Source: an uncultured bacterium (lineage in GTDB: Bacteria > Cyanobacteriota > Vampirovibrionia > Gastranaerophilales > Gastranaerophilaceae). Taken from it: a stretch of DNA of 64,000 bases. Location: positions 152,889-216,888 of the forward strand of contig CASDWY010000029.1 in NCBI GenBank assembly GCA_949284985.1, given 5' to 3'. The notes under the pieces are model-generated. The model did no database searches. It was given only the letters and a program-made list of their open reading frames with translations, and had not been told where the DNA came from. The position numbers were made by a program, and so were the translations under genes. Below, piece after piece: positions 28,169 through 37,471 of this stretch. The first letter of the stretch is position 1; the number at the start of each line of letters is the position of its first letter.

Positions 28169-28294
28169 TTTAATTTTTTAATGCATCTGCACCGGACACA
28201 ACTTCGGAAATTTCATTAGTTGTTTATAAGCCGGAAGAATAATTTAATTTTTTAATGCATCTGCACCGGACACAACTTCGGAAATTTCATTAGT
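28147..28294. repeat. 74-bp tandem duplication across two convergent gene ends
   Basis: Copy 1 (28147-28220) and copy 2 (28221-28294) are identical except A at 28159 versus G at 28233. Each copy contains the end of the plus-strand gene (ending at 28168) and the last 17 or so codons of atpG on the minus strand. Copy 1 serves the plus-strand gene and copy 2 serves atpG, so both proteins stay intact. Confidence 0.97.
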
Positions 28295-29173
28295 AATAGC
28301 TGCTTGGCGTGCTTTATTATAATCAACCGTCAATAATCTAATCATATCTTCTGCGCTTTTAGTTGCAGATGACATCGCTGTCATTCTTGATGCCAATTCG
28401 CTGGCAGTTGCTTCAAGCAATGCTTGATAAATTGTATTTGAAATAAAATATGGTACTATTTTTTGCAAAATACTATTCGCATCTGTATCAAAAGTCATCA
28501 AAGGATCCAAATGATGCTCTGAATCATCATCATCCTTTTCAATTTCCAATGGCAAAATTTTCCACTCTTCTACCTTATAGCTCATCATATTTTTAAATCG
28601 AGTGGTAACAATTTCAATAGAATCAATTTTATTATCAACATATGCTTGAGCCATATCTTCAGCAACAACAGTAGCAGAAGTCCCTGTTACATTAACAGGA
28701 AAATTCTGATAAAATTTTTCTATTGTAAAACCTAATTTTTCAGCTTGATGCTTTAATGAATTATATCCTCTTTGCCCAATAACATACAAAGTTGACTCAA
28801 TCCCCTGCTTTTTGTACTCATCAACAAGTTTTAAAACATAACGCACAACATTTGCATTATATGCACCTGCAAGCCCTTTATTGGAAGTAATAACAAGAAT
28901 TCCTGCTGACTTTTTAGGTTTCTTCTTTAACAACAAAGGATAATTATCAATTCCTTTTTCTACTTTTAAACCGGAAACCGAATACTCATTACCTACACTA
29001 CCCAAAAGTCTAATAAACATATTAGCAAGTTCACGAGCAAAAGGGCGAGCAGCTTTAACAGCATTTTCTGATTTTTTAACCTTTGCTGCTGCAACCATCT
29101 TCATGGCTTTAGTAATTTTTTGAGTACTTGTAATACTGCTTATTCTGTCTTTAATATCTTTTAAATTTGGCAT
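28244..29173 (-). CDS. atpG: ATP synthase F1 gamma subunit
   Basis: The gamma subunit is the rotating shaft of F1. The 309-residue protein starts LKDIKDRISSITSTQKITKAMKMVAAAK (about residues 4-31) and ends with the conserved ITNEISEVVSGADAL helix that sits inside the alpha/beta ring. A segment at about residues 195-230 holds an acidic DDDDSEHH insert; I see no clear cyanobacterial redox-switch Cys pair. It is last in the operon atpB-E-F'-F-H-A-G; in cyanobacterial naming the gene is called atpC. The 3' end lies in a tandem duplication. Confidence 0.96.
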   Translation of the reverse strand: MPNLKDIKDRISSITSTQKITKAMKMVAAAKVKKSENAVKAARPFARELANMFIRLLGSVGNEYSVSGLKVEKGIDNYPLLLKKKPKKSAGILVITSNKGLAGAYNANVVRYVLKLVDEYKKQGIESTLYVIGQRGYNSLKHQAEKLGFTIEKFYQNFPVNVTGTSATVVAEDMAQAYVDNKIDSIEIVTTRFKNMMSYKVEEWKILPLEIEKDDDDSEHHLDPLMTFDTDANSILQKIVPYFISNTIYQALLEATASELASRMTAMSSATKSAEDMIRLLTVDYNKARQAAITNEISEVVSGADALKN

Positions 29174-29179
29174 AATTAC

Positions 29180-30691
29180 CTACATTGTGGCTTTATATTC
29201 TTCGAATTTAATTTTTATTTGTTCTTTGTCATCATCACTAAGCGCCTCTCCTTTATTGAGTTTTTCAACAAGTTCAGGCATATTTAAATTAAAATAATTA
29301 AACCACCCTGCTTTTAATCTTGGAATACTTTTGTTATCAACATCATCGAGCAAGCCTTGATTAGCAACAAATAAAATTGAAACTTGCTCTGCAACAGAAA
29401 GTGGTTGATATTGTGGTTGTTTAAGAACTTCTGTTAATTTTTCACCTCTTAACAGTTGCTCTCTTGTTGATTTGTCTAAGTCAGAAGCAAATTGTGCAAA
29501 GGCTTCAAGTTCTCTATACTGTGCAAGGTCTAACCTAAGCTTGCCGGCAACTTGCTTAATAGCTTTTGTTTGAGCAGCTCCACCAACACGTGAAACCGAA
29601 ATACCTGCATTCATCGCAGGTCTAACTCCAGAATTAAACAAATTTGTTTCCAAGAAGATCTGTCCATCTGTAATTGAAATAACATTTGTTGGAATATACG
29701 CAGAAACGTCTCCAGCTTGTGTTTCAATAATAGGCAACGCAGTTATACTGCCGCCACCGAGCTCGTCTGTAAGCTTACAAGCACGTTCAAGCAATCTTGA
29801 ATGGAGATAAAATACATCTCCCGGGTATGCTTCACGTCCTGGAGGACGTCTTAAAAGCAAACTCATTGCTCTATATGCCTGAGCATGCTTTGACAAATCA
29901 TCATAAACAATTAAAACATGTTTACCTTGCTCCATAAATTCTTCACCAATTGCACACCCTGCAAACGGAGCTATATATTGCAATGGCGCTGAATCATTAG
30001 CAGTAGCTGATACTATTATTGTATAGTCCATTGCTCCACGATCTTCTAATATTTTAGCTAATTGAGCTACTGTTGAAGTTTTTTGACCTATCGCTACATA
30101 AATACAGATTACATCTTTACCCTTTTGGTTAAGAATAGTATCAATAGCAATAGCTGTTTTTCCTGTTTGTCTATCGCCTATAATTAACTCACGCTGTCCT
30201 CTTCCTATCGGCGTAAGAGCATCTATCATTGTTAACCCAGTCTGAAGCGGTTGATGAACTGATTTTCTTGTGATAATACCCGGCGCAACACGCTCAATAG
30301 GTCTGGACTTATCTGTATATATATCACCCTTTCCATCAATTGGTTGTCCGCTAGGGTTAACTATTCTGCCTATAAGCGCATCACCTACAGGAACTGACGC
30401 AATACGCCCTGTCGTTTTTACTGTCATTCCTTCTTTAATATGCTTATAATCACCAAGAATTACTACCCCAACATTATCTTCCTCAAGGTTTTGTATAATC
30501 CCTAAGGTACCTTGTCCATCGTCAAATTCTACCAGCTCACTTGACATAGCATCTGAAAGCCCATAAATACGTGCAATCCCATCACCAACTTCTAAAACTT
30601 GCCCTTGATTAGTAACTTCAATTGCATTTTTATAGTTTTCTATTTTGCTTTTTATTAGTGAACTTATTTCATCAGGTCTTATTGAACTCAT
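29180..30691 (-). CDS. atpA: ATP synthase F1 alpha subunit
   Basis: The alpha subunit carries the non-catalytic nucleotide sites of F1. The 503-residue length is usual. I see the P-loop [14 protein letters not shown], the family block [28 protein letters not shown] (split at about residues 280-310) and the arginine-finger region [17 protein letters not shown]. It lies between atpH and atpG, the standard order. Beta and epsilon subunits are not in this window, which fits the split arrangement of cyanobacteria. Confidence 0.98.
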   Translation of the reverse strand: MSSIRPDEISSLIKSKIENYKNAIEVTNQGQVLEVGDGIARIYGLSDAMSSELVEFDDGQGTLGIIQNLEEDNVGVVILGDYKHIKEGMTVKTTGRIASVPVGDALIGRIVNPSGQPIDGKGDIYTDKSRPIERVAPGIITRKSVHQPLQTGLTMIDALTPIGRGQRELIIGDRQTGKTAIAIDTILNQKGKDVICIYVAIGQKTSTVAQLAKILEDRGAMDYTIIVSATANDSAPLQYIAPFAGCAIGEEFMEQGKHVLIVYDDLSKHAQAYRAMSLLLRRPPGREAYPGDVFYLHSRLLERACKLTDELGGGSITALPIIETQAGDVSAYIPTNVISITDGQIFLETNLFNSGVRPAMNAGISVSRVGGAAQTKAIKQVAGKLRLDLAQYRELEAFAQFASDLDKSTREQLLRGEKLTEVLKQPQYQPLSVAEQVSILFVANQGLLDDVDNKSIPRLKAGWFNYFNLNMPELVEKLNKGEALSDDDKEQIKIKFEEYKATM

Positions 30692-30706
30692 TATTCTTTC
30701 CCTTTT

Positions 30707-31240
30707 CTATGATAATTGCCTTTTTATTGCCTCAAAACGAGTTCTGAGACTATCATCTATCACTTGGTCACCAATTTTAATTACCAAACCTGCAACAACG
30801 TTCTTGTCAATTGTATAATCCAATTCTACACCGCAACCAAGTTTTTTTTCTAATTTTTCTTTTAATTTTAATTTTTCATCCTCTAACAATTCTACCGCTG
30901 AGAAGACTTCTATTCTTAAAATATTATTTATTTCATCAAGTTTTTTTCTCAACTCTTCAACTACTGCATCAATATATGAAATCCTATTTTTATCTGCAAG
31001 CAAGCATAAGAAATTCATTGTATGTCTGCAAACACCTTCAAAAGCTTCATCCATAACAATTTTTTTATCCTCCGGATCCGCCATTGGAAGCTCCAGAAAA
31101 TATTTTAAACAAGCAGTAACAGCTATTTTATCTGATGCTTTTTTTAAATCATCATATATTTGCTCTCTGTCATCAAATTCAGAAAGCGCCTTTGCGTATC
31201 GTTTAGCCAATTTTAATTGTAATGAATGCAATGCTGTCAT
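30707..31240 (-). CDS. atpH: ATP synthase F1 delta subunit
   Basis: Delta joins the peripheral stalk to the top of F1. The 177-residue protein has the expected helical N-terminal domain (LAKRYAKALSEF) and the conserved C-terminal VDKNVVAGLVIKIGDQVIDDSLRTRFEAIKRQL-type ending (seen here as DKNVVAGLVIKIGDQVIDDS). It overlaps the b subunit gene by four bases and precedes atpA by 15 bases. Confidence 0.95.
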   Translation of the reverse strand: MTALHSLQLKLAKRYAKALSEFDDREQIYDDLKKASDKIAVTACLKYFLELPMADPEDKKIVMDEAFEGVCRHTMNFLCLLADKNRISYIDAVVEELRKKLDEINNILRIEVFSAVELLEDEKLKLKEKLEKKLGCGVELDYTIDKNVVAGLVIKIGDQVIDDSLRTRFEAIKRQLS

Positions 31241-31749
31241 TTAATTTCTGTCTCCTCAATTTTATCAATTGCTTTTGAAATAAAATCTCTATGTAAATCA
31301 GACTCATTCTCAAGTCTGTTTAAAGTTTTTTCTTGTGCTGCATCTATAACCTTTATCGCAAGCTCTTTTTGCAACGCATTATTAACTTTTTGAATTTCTG
31401 TCTTGATAACTTTTTCTGCATTTTCTTCATATCTTTTTAGTGTTTGTTCTAATTCTGCAGCTGCTGCCTTTTTAAAACTATCCACCGTTTTTTTAGCGTC
31501 TTCACTAATTTTAACCAATTTATCCGGTAATTTGTTAACTTCATTTTTTGCTTGCTCTAATGTTTTTATAGAGTCATTTTTTTCATCATCAGATTTTTGG
31601 ATAGATTCAGTAATTTCATTCTTTGCATCATCCAACGCCCTCGACGCATTATACTTAATAAACAGCCAAACTAAAAGCGCAAAAACAATAATAAAATTAA
31701 AGAAATTCCCTTCTAAAAGTCCTTTAAAAGTTAAATCTACAACAGGCAT
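31237..31749 (-). CDS. atpF: ATP synthase Fo subunit b
   Basis: The b subunit forms half of the peripheral stalk. The 170-residue protein has one N-terminal membrane helix (FFNFIIVFALLVWLFIKYN, residues 15-33) followed by a long charged coiled coil. It follows the b' gene by a shared base. Two different b-type subunits in one operon are typical of cyanobacteria, chloroplasts and some other phototroph lineages. Confidence 0.9.
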   Translation of the reverse strand: MPVVDLTFKGLLEGNFFNFIIVFALLVWLFIKYNASRALDDAKNEITESIQKSDDEKNDSIKTLEQAKNEVNKLPDKLVKISEDAKKTVDSFKKAAAAELEQTLKRYEENAEKVIKTEIQKVNNALQKELAIKVIDAAQEKTLNRLENESDLHRDFISKAIDKIEETEIK

Positions 31750-32171
31750 TATAAATCACCTCCGGTCAATTTTGAAATAATCATATTTGACAGGTCATCA
31801 ATACCCATATTCATCTCTTCAGAAGCTTTCTGTCTTTCTTGTTCTAAATCTGCTTTTTTTCGAGCAAATTTTTCAACTGTCTCCGCTTTTTTTTCAGCTT
31901 CAAGTTTTGCTTTTTCTTGTTTAGAACTTTCGACTTCATCTGCTACCATCTTTTTAGCCTCTAAACGAGCTGAGTGTATTTGCTGTTCAATATCATTTTT
32001 TATTGCTTTTACACTATTCAAATTATTTTCAGCCGCAGAAGAATTAGCATCAAAATATGCTTGACGCTTTTGTATAATATCACTTATTGGTTGATACAAA
32101 ATCTTATTCATAATCAACGTGAAAATGATAAAACTAATAGCAGAAACTATAAAAGTCGCATTAAATTCCAT
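31749..32171 (-). CDS. atpF2: ATP synthase Fo subunit b'
   Basis: This 140-residue protein is the second, divergent peripheral-stalk subunit. A membrane helix at residues 5-26 (ATFIVSAISFIIFTLIMNKIL) is followed by the b'-type YQPISDIIQKRQAYFD motif and then a coiled coil. It lies between atpE and atpF, the order found in cyanobacterial operons, where it is called atpG. Which of b and b' is which is judged from order and the IQKR motif, so a swap of names is possible. Confidence 0.88.
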   Translation of the reverse strand: MEFNATFIVSAISFIIFTLIMNKILYQPISDIIQKRQAYFDANSSAAENNLNSVKAIKNDIEQQIHSARLEAKKMVADEVESSKQEKAKLEAEKKAETVEKFARKKADLEQERQKASEEMNMGIDDLSNMIISKLTGGDL

Positions 32172-32178
32172 TCTTCAC

Positions 32179-32415
32179 CTATTTTCCAAGAAGCATAAAA
32201 GCAACGACAAATGCATACAAAGCACAAGCTTCAGCAAGTGCAGCGCCCAACATGAAGAAACCTACTGCTTTACCTGCAATCTCCGGTTGACGAGAAATCG
32301 CTTCCATTAAACCTTTAGTTGCTATACCGATACCAAGACCAGCACCTACTGCACCAAAACCAATTGCAATACCTGCTCCTAAATGTGCTAAATTTGCTGC
32401 TGTTGAAATTGTCAT
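32179..32415 (-). CDS. atpE: ATP synthase Fo subunit c
   Basis: The c subunit makes the membrane rotor ring. The 78-residue hairpin has two helices joined by the polar loop SRQPEIAGK, and the ion-carrying Glu in AALAEACALYAF in helix 2. Glycine repeats (GAVGAGLGIGIA) let helix 1 pack. The helix 1 Gln and the Ser/Thr after Glu that mark sodium-type rings are replaced by Ile and Ala, so a proton ring is predicted. GGAG is placed well before the ATG. Confidence 0.96.
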   Translation of the reverse strand: MTISTAANLAHLGAGIAIGFGAVGAGLGIGIATKGLMEAISRQPEIAGKAVGFFMLGAALAEACALYAFVVAFMLLGK

Positions 32416-32429
32416 ATTTTTCTCCTTAT

Positions 32430-33107
32430 CTAATGTTCTTCATTTATTGACGACGAAATATAAGCTAGCGTAAGCATCATAAATACAAACGCTTGTATAA
32501 ATGCTACCAAAATCTCAAATAACATAACAGGTATAGGCAAGATAAAAGCAACCGCACCCAATACCATTGAAACTAAAATTTCTCCTGCTAAAATATTTGC
32601 AAAAAGCCGGATTGAAAGACTTAATGGCCGTGTAAACATTTCCAATAAATCAACAAGAGTTAAAATTATTCCATTAAAATTAAATCCATGATAAATAAAT
32701 CTAATGCCTTTGGCTTTAATCCCAACTGCAATATAATATACTAAAACAATTACAGCAAGTGCAGCCGTTAAATTTATATCATTTGTAGGCGAAGCAAATT
32801 CTCCTTCTTTCAAGTGAAAGATTCTTAAAGGCAGCTGCCCACTTAAATTTGCTATTAATATAAATATAAATAATGATGCCGCCAATGGAACATGCTTACG
32901 CCCTTTTTCCCCAACCATAGAGTCTGTAAGCCCCCAAAAAAATCCAATCATTTTTTCCCCAACTAGCTGCATTTTATTGGGAACTAATGAAAGATTCCTT
33001 GTCATTAAATACGCTATAACAACAAGAAATAACATACATGACCACATTACAACCAATGTATCCATATTTAAACTTATATTATTAAATTGTACTATCCAAT
33101 GGTGCAT
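32430..33107 (-). CDS. atpB: ATP synthase Fo subunit a
   Basis: Subunit a forms the proton half-channels against the c ring. The protein has several membrane helices and the essential Arg in the motif RPLSLSIRLFANILAGE, along with the following family blocks through FVFMMLTLAYISSSI. I take the ATG at 33107 because AGGA lies seven bases upstream; this gives 225 residues. A longer reading to 33170 lacks such a site. It heads the operon; no atpI gene precedes it. Confidence 0.94.
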   Translation of the reverse strand: MHHWIVQFNNISLNMDTLVVMWSCMLFLVVIAYLMTRNLSLVPNKMQLVGEKMIGFFWGLTDSMVGEKGRKHVPLAASLFIFILIANLSGQLPLRIFHLKEGEFASPTNDINLTAALAVIVLVYYIAVGIKAKGIRFIYHGFNFNGIILTLVDLLEMFTRPLSLSIRLFANILAGEILVSMVLGAVAFILPIPVMLFEILVAFIQAFVFMMLTLAYISSSINEEH

Positions 33108-33193
33108 GCTTCTATCCTTTTCTGTAATTTTAATCTTAGCATTAAGATAAAAAATCACAAACAACATCACATTTCTTAACTATTAAGATATAA

Positions 33194-35482
33194 TTATAGC
33201 CCTAATGTTTTATTATAGTTTGGTATTTCAAATCTTACATTATTGGCATCTTTGTCTGTAAAAACTCTATAGTCTTCCAAAGATTTAGCCTTTGCTGTTT
33301 TATAATCATCATCAGAAATATATTTTACATAAGTTTCGTTTAAATCTCCCGAATAATTACCAAGCACTCGAGCAAACCTAAGAACATCTTCTTTTGAATT
33401 ACCTGCACCATATGCTTTTGTTTTGGCATCTGTTCCTGATGGCCTTATTTCTATAAACTTATCATCAAAAAGAAGATAAGTGCCATCTCCGACAAATTTT
33501 ACATCAATTAAATTCGAAAAATTTAACTCTTTAAATGTATCAGACAAAATCTCTTTAATAGCCTCAAGTTTAATTTTACCCTCCTTGTGCATCACTGCAG
33601 GCGTCAAATAGAACAAATCATTTTTTGTCCTTTTAGCTTCTCCCTCAATTTTAGCCTGCTTAAGTTTTCTAATATCCGGTTCGCTCTCATTATAATAAGC
33701 TATATCTTCACGAACATCATATCTTGCGACAATCTTATTTTCATTAAAAACACGTTCAAGGTTTTCAGATAACGTCATGCCGGAAGTTTCAAGTTCCCCG
33801 ACAAGTGCCGATGCAACAATAATTGCCTCTGTAGCACTTTTCTCACGCATAGCTATTGCTTTCCTTCCGGCTTTGGATGTAATAATATCCTCCGCTCCAA
33901 TTATCATTCCGCCGGATTCCTCGCCTGCAAATATAACTCTTGGATTTTTACCAAGATTAATATCATTCCCAAATATATCTGTAATAACTACTTCTTTATT
34001 GCCATCAATAATTTGTTTCTCAACTTTTTTCATTATATTGGCAATTTCCTTAAATCCTACAGGCACGTTTACAACTTTTACTCCATTATTTTGTGCCCAC
34101 TCATCCCAAGATTTTGCAGATGCAGTCGTTTTTATTATAAATTTAGGTGTTTTCTCAAAACTGCCTGTTTCTTTAAGCTGTTTAGTCCAAAAATCCATAA
34201 TCATCAAAAATGATTGATTTGCTGTATATACAACCAAAACTCTCCCTGCACCAAGCTCTACAGTATCAACTCCAAGTTTGTTTAATCTGCTTAAATTCTG
34301 AGCACTTTCTACCTGTGCAACTGTCAATCTGTCATGATCAGGATCTGTTATAAAAACAACAGTTCCTATTGGATATTCCGCCAATTTTTTATCATAATTC
34401 AAACTCTTAATAACCGGAAAATATGACTTCCCATTCTTGTCCTTTGATAAAACTGTTGCATCAACAGAATAATCATAAAAACACTTATTCCCTTTCGGAT
34501 CACAATCGTATTTTCCTATTGAATGAAAAAACGGATCCTCCTCTATATTGAACCAATCAAACTTGTCTGAAATACCAAGCTTGTTTAATAATTTTGAAAG
34601 CGTCCTGTATGCACTTCCCCCAACATTTTCTATAACAATTTTGTTCTTTAATGACTTAATCATTTCAATGTTAAAATCACTAGCTACGCCTGATTTTAAA
34701 TACTCCATATACAAATCTATCCCGTCATTTATAGTCTGCATATACTTTTCATCAATTAAAATATCATCTTCCGCAGCTAATTTTATTTCATAAAAACCAT
34801 TTTTCTCTACAAGCTCAAAAATTTCTCTTATTTTATTTACAAACTGCATAGATTCTTCCGGAAGATACTGACTCCCTTGTGAATTTAAATCCTTTGTAGC
34901 ATTCTTTACACTAATACCATGACTTGAAGTTATATACTCCCCTCCAAGCAAATCAAGCTTAAACGCTAAAAATGAAGCAAGCCATATTGGAATAGTTTTA
35001 CGCTCAAACGGTGTAAGAGTTTTTATTCCCTCAGCAGCCTGTACTCTAGCAATTACATCAAGAAACTTTTTCGAATTATAGCGTACCTCACTGCCAACAA
35101 GCTTTAATAAATTGTCCGTTCCATAATTCTCTTTAGCTACTAAAGCTTTAGCATGAGTTGCCAACATAACACCTATAAGGTTTATAGGAAAACGCGTATC
35201 ATGGGGATACAAAATATTTTGTGGTCCTCTAATTCCGGCGGTAGATACTTCTGCCTCCTTTGCATAGTTTCTAAACCATTCCCACAAATCAAGACCTTGC
35301 GGATTCTGCTCCGAATACGGACCTAAATGCTCCTTTTTTAATCTAAAAATTATTTCTTGCTTATCGTTTAAATCAATTAGTGGATTATTCTTAATATAAT
35401 CTGGCGTTTTTTCATCTACAGAAATAAAAAGCTTTTGTTCAAGTTCACATGTCGGAACATTTCCATTAAATTTACTATCCAT
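33194..35482 (-). CDS. Large alpha-D-phosphohexomutase-like protein
   Basis: The 762-residue protein has the four-part plan of phosphoglucomutase/phosphomannomutase enzymes: STAGIRGPQ near residue 80, a serine loop ITSSHGISVKN, the metal site TDPDHDRLT, the sugar loop FAGEESGGMIIG and the phosphate-binding RPSGTDAKTKAYG. The usual catalytic loop TASHNP reads TSSHGI here, so the Ser and His are kept but the Asn-Pro pair is not. It is longer than typical members (450-580 residues). I infer sugar-phosphate isomerisation with an unknown sugar. It stands alone between atpB and a small helical protein gene. Confidence 0.85.
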   Translation of the reverse strand: MDSKFNGNVPTCELEQKLFISVDEKTPDYIKNNPLIDLNDKQEIIFRLKKEHLGPYSEQNPQGLDLWEWFRNYAKEAEVSTAGIRGPQNILYPHDTRFPINLIGVMLATHAKALVAKENYGTDNLLKLVGSEVRYNSKKFLDVIARVQAAEGIKTLTPFERKTIPIWLASFLAFKLDLLGGEYITSSHGISVKNATKDLNSQGSQYLPEESMQFVNKIREIFELVEKNGFYEIKLAAEDDILIDEKYMQTINDGIDLYMEYLKSGVASDFNIEMIKSLKNKIVIENVGGSAYRTLSKLLNKLGISDKFDWFNIEEDPFFHSIGKYDCDPKGNKCFYDYSVDATVLSKDKNGKSYFPVIKSLNYDKKLAEYPIGTVVFITDPDHDRLTVAQVESAQNLSRLNKLGVDTVELGAGRVLVVYTANQSFLMIMDFWTKQLKETGSFEKTPKFIIKTTASAKSWDEWAQNNGVKVVNVPVGFKEIANIMKKVEKQIIDGNKEVVITDIFGNDINLGKNPRVIFAGEESGGMIIGAEDIITSKAGRKAIAMREKSATEAIIVASALVGELETSGMTLSENLERVFNENKIVARYDVREDIAYYNESEPDIRKLKQAKIEGEAKRTKNDLFYLTPAVMHKEGKIKLEAIKEILSDTFKELNFSNLIDVKFVGDGTYLLFDDKFIEIRPSGTDAKTKAYGAGNSKEDVLRFARVLGNYSGDLNETYVKYISDDDYKTAKAKSLEDYRVFTDKDANNVRFEIPNYNKTLGL

Positions 35483-35537
35483 TTTTCCTCCCTAAGCAAC
35501 GCTCCTATCTAATTATATATCAGAAATAAGAATTATC

Positions 35538-35567
35538 AAAAAACTTTTTAGTAAGAAAAAGTTTTTT
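35538..35567. repeat. Perfect 12-bp A/T-rich inverted repeat
   Basis: Arms at 35538-35549 and 35556-35567 (AAAAAACTTTTT and its complement) are perfectly matched around a six-base loop. It lies upstream of the phosphomutase gene on the minus strand. Function unknown; it may be a weak terminator or just A/T-rich noise. Confidence 0.5.
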
Positions 35568-35602
35568 GTCATAATAACTTCACTTTAGATTTTATACAAA
35601 AA

Positions 35603-35623
35603 AAGCGGCTTTATTAGCCGCTT
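35603..35623 (-). terminator. Rho-independent terminator
   Basis: The stem AAGCGGCT/AGCCGCTT (35603-35610, 35616-35623) with a five-base loop is followed on the minus strand by a run of T (the A run at 35597-35604). It terminates the gene at 35643-36437. Confidence 0.92.
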
Positions 35624-35642
35624 AGTTTTTTATAATAATCAT

Positions 35643-36437
35643 TTACGCAAATGTTTTGAAAGATTTTTCTATGTTTTTATCAAGAATTTTCTTAACCGAA
35701 TCAATTTCAGATTCACAAGCTTTTTGTTGCGTTTCAACTTGTTTAAGCTCTACATCAAGTTGTTTATCTTGGTTTTGTATTAACAATGATTGATACTCAT
35801 ATTCTGCAGATGCAGCTGCGTCATCTTCTTGATAAAGTTTTGAACTTACATCATCCATACCTGAAAGAGCTTTTGTAGTCCAAGTTCTTGTTACTGTTCT
35901 TTGAACTTGTCCATTTTCATCAGTAACAGGTTCACCATTTTCATCAAGAACATCCTTTGCTTCTGTATTCATTTGCTCAATTAACAATGCACCTGATTGC
36001 ATAGCATCTTGCAAATATTCAGTGTTCTTTAATGCAGGAACTACTACCATACTTGATTTCATTGATTCAACTGCAGCATTATATGACTCATCATCTGCAT
36101 AATCTGCTCTGAATACATATTTACTTGCTTCATCAAGACTCAAACATGCTATCTTTCCTGTATTAGAATCTATCAAACGATATTGTTTTGAGTTTTGAGT
36201 AGACGTAAATTGATCGTATGTCAAAAGTGTTTCCTTAGTAACGCTTTCATTTTGGCTAGCAGTAAATGTATAATAAAGTTTTCTGTTATTCAATGCTTTA
36301 GAATAATTTGTAGCAAGTTCTTCTGTTTGCATTGCCAACATAACTTTTCTTTGGCAAATCATTTGCGCACGATATTCCAAATCGCTTTTTCTTGCTGTTA
36401 GTAGAAGTAATCTTGCTTGTGATGCTGCTAAACCCAT
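35643..36437 (-). CDS. Uncharacterised coiled-coil protein
   Basis: The 264-residue protein opens with an amphipathic helix (GLAASQARLLLLTARKSDL) and a stretch ICQRKVMLAMQTEELATNYS, then Asn/Asp/Ala-rich and charged regions. Residues 215-262 form a clear coiled coil with a KQLDVELKQVETQQKACESEI core. There is no signal peptide. I recognise no family. Its N-terminal helix and coiled-coil end resemble parts of type III export substrates or flagellar rod proteins in a general way only. It is a single-gene transcript with a strong terminator. Confidence 0.8.
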   Translation of the reverse strand: MGLAASQARLLLLTARKSDLEYRAQMICQRKVMLAMQTEELATNYSKALNNRKLYYTFTASQNESVTKETLLTYDQFTSTQNSKQYRLIDSNTGKIACLSLDEASKYVFRADYADDESYNAAVESMKSSMVVVPALKNTEYLQDAMQSGALLIEQMNTEAKDVLDENGEPVTDENGQVQRTVTRTWTTKALSGMDDVSSKLYQEDDAAASAEYEYQSLLIQNQDKQLDVELKQVETQQKACESEIDSVKKILDKNIEKSFKTFA

Positions 36438-36650
36438 TTTTCTTTTACCTTATTTTTTAACCACATATATGTAAAAACATTTAATATAGAATGATTTCAT
36501 ATTTTGTATATATTGTTACAATACTTAATATTTACTTTCTATATCTCCTTGCTTTCTCCTTAGACAATGACTTATCTAACACCATTTATATCGGTAAAAA
36601 TTACTATAAACTTTAATCTACGTAAAGAAATGTTACAGCTATAACAAAAA

Positions 36651-36666
36651 GGAGCCTTTTGGCTCC
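36651..36666 (-). terminator. Rho-independent terminator after rplT
   Basis: GGAGCC/GGCTCC arms (36651-36656, 36661-36666) with a TTTT loop precede a T-run on the minus strand. It ends the rpmI-rplT transcript 25 bases past the rplT stop. Confidence 0.92.
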
Positions 36667-36691
36667 TCATTGTTTTTTTAAAAAAGTTCAA

Positions 36692-37042
36692 CTACATTTT
36701 AGTTTTTACTGTTTCAACTATAGTTTCGAAAGCTTCTTTTTCGTTAACTGCCAATTCTGCTAACATTTTTCTATTAACAACAATTTCAGACTTTTTAAGA
36801 GCATTCATAAACTTTGAATAACTTAAGCCATACTGTCTAACCGCAGCGTTAATTCTAATAATCCAAAGACGACGCATATTTCTTTTTAAATTACGTCTAT
36901 CTCTGTAAGAATACTTAAGAGCTTTCATAACAGCACAATTAGCAACTTTAAAGATTCTACTTCTAGCGCCTTTAAAGCCTTTAGCTAACTTTAATATTTT
37001 TTTATGACGTTTACGTAAAACGTTTCCGCGTTTGACTCTCAT
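36692..37042 (-). CDS. rplT: 50S ribosomal protein L20
   Basis: L20 binds 23S rRNA early in large-subunit assembly and represses its own operon in some bacteria. The 116-residue protein has the family blocks [25 protein letters not shown] at its N-terminus (split at residues 11-35), [13 protein letters not shown] and [19 protein letters not shown]. It follows rpmI by 32 bases. The usual first gene infC is not upstream here. Confidence 0.98.
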   Translation of the reverse strand: MRVKRGNVLRKRHKKILKLAKGFKGARSRIFKVANCAVMKALKYSYRDRRNLKRNMRRLWIIRINAAVRQYGLSYSKFMNALKKSEIVVNRKMLAELAVNEKEAFETIVETVKTKM

Positions 37043-37074
37043 TTTTTTCTCCTTTGATTGTCTTAACTACTTAA

Positions 37075-37284
37075 CTATTTATGTTTTTTAGCGTAAGGAA
37101 GCTGCTTCAACACTAATTTTTTGTGCGAATCAGAAACCTCAACCATAGAAGACAATCTATTTTTGCGAGCTTGTGATTTGTGCTGTAACAAATGTTTTGT
37201 GCCTGCTTGTCTTCTTAAAATTTTACCTGTGCCAGTAAGCTTATATCTTTTTGCTCCCGCACGGTGAGTTTTCATCTTAGGCAT
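37075..37284 (-). CDS. rpmI: 50S ribosomal protein L35
   Basis: The small basic L35 protein begins MPKMKTHRAGAKR and continues KYKLTGTGKILRR-like and AGTKHLLQHKS, typical of L35. The start at 37284 gives 68 residues, close to the usual length; GGAG lies seven bases upstream, and a longer reading to 37320 is not supported. The neighbour rplT follows. The infC gene is absent, so the operon here is rpmI-rplT alone. Confidence 0.97.
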   Translation of the reverse strand: MPKMKTHRAGAKRYKLTGTGKILRRQAGTKHLLQHKSQARKNRLSSMVEVSDSHKKLVLKQLPYAKKHK

Positions 37285-37471
37285 CATTTTCTCCTTTTCT
37301 AAATGCACTACACCTTGCATAAGGTAATTATGATAATATAATAAACATTTTTTTTATACAAGACAGTATTTCAGCATGTAAAGAAAGTCATCCTTTTTCA
37401 TATACATTGGAGCAATATATTTTTTTATAAAATTCTATTATATAATATTTATCAAAGAGGAATAATAAATT

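Noticed and set aside
28147..28294. The tandem duplication as an attachment site or insertion-sequence scar
   Set aside because: The copies are directly adjacent with nothing between them, and no integrase or transposase gene is near; replication slippage explains it.
33777..34217. Plus-strand frame of 146 codons inside the phosphomutase gene
   Set aside because: It is antisense to a gene with clear motifs and has no ribosome binding site or recognisable domain.
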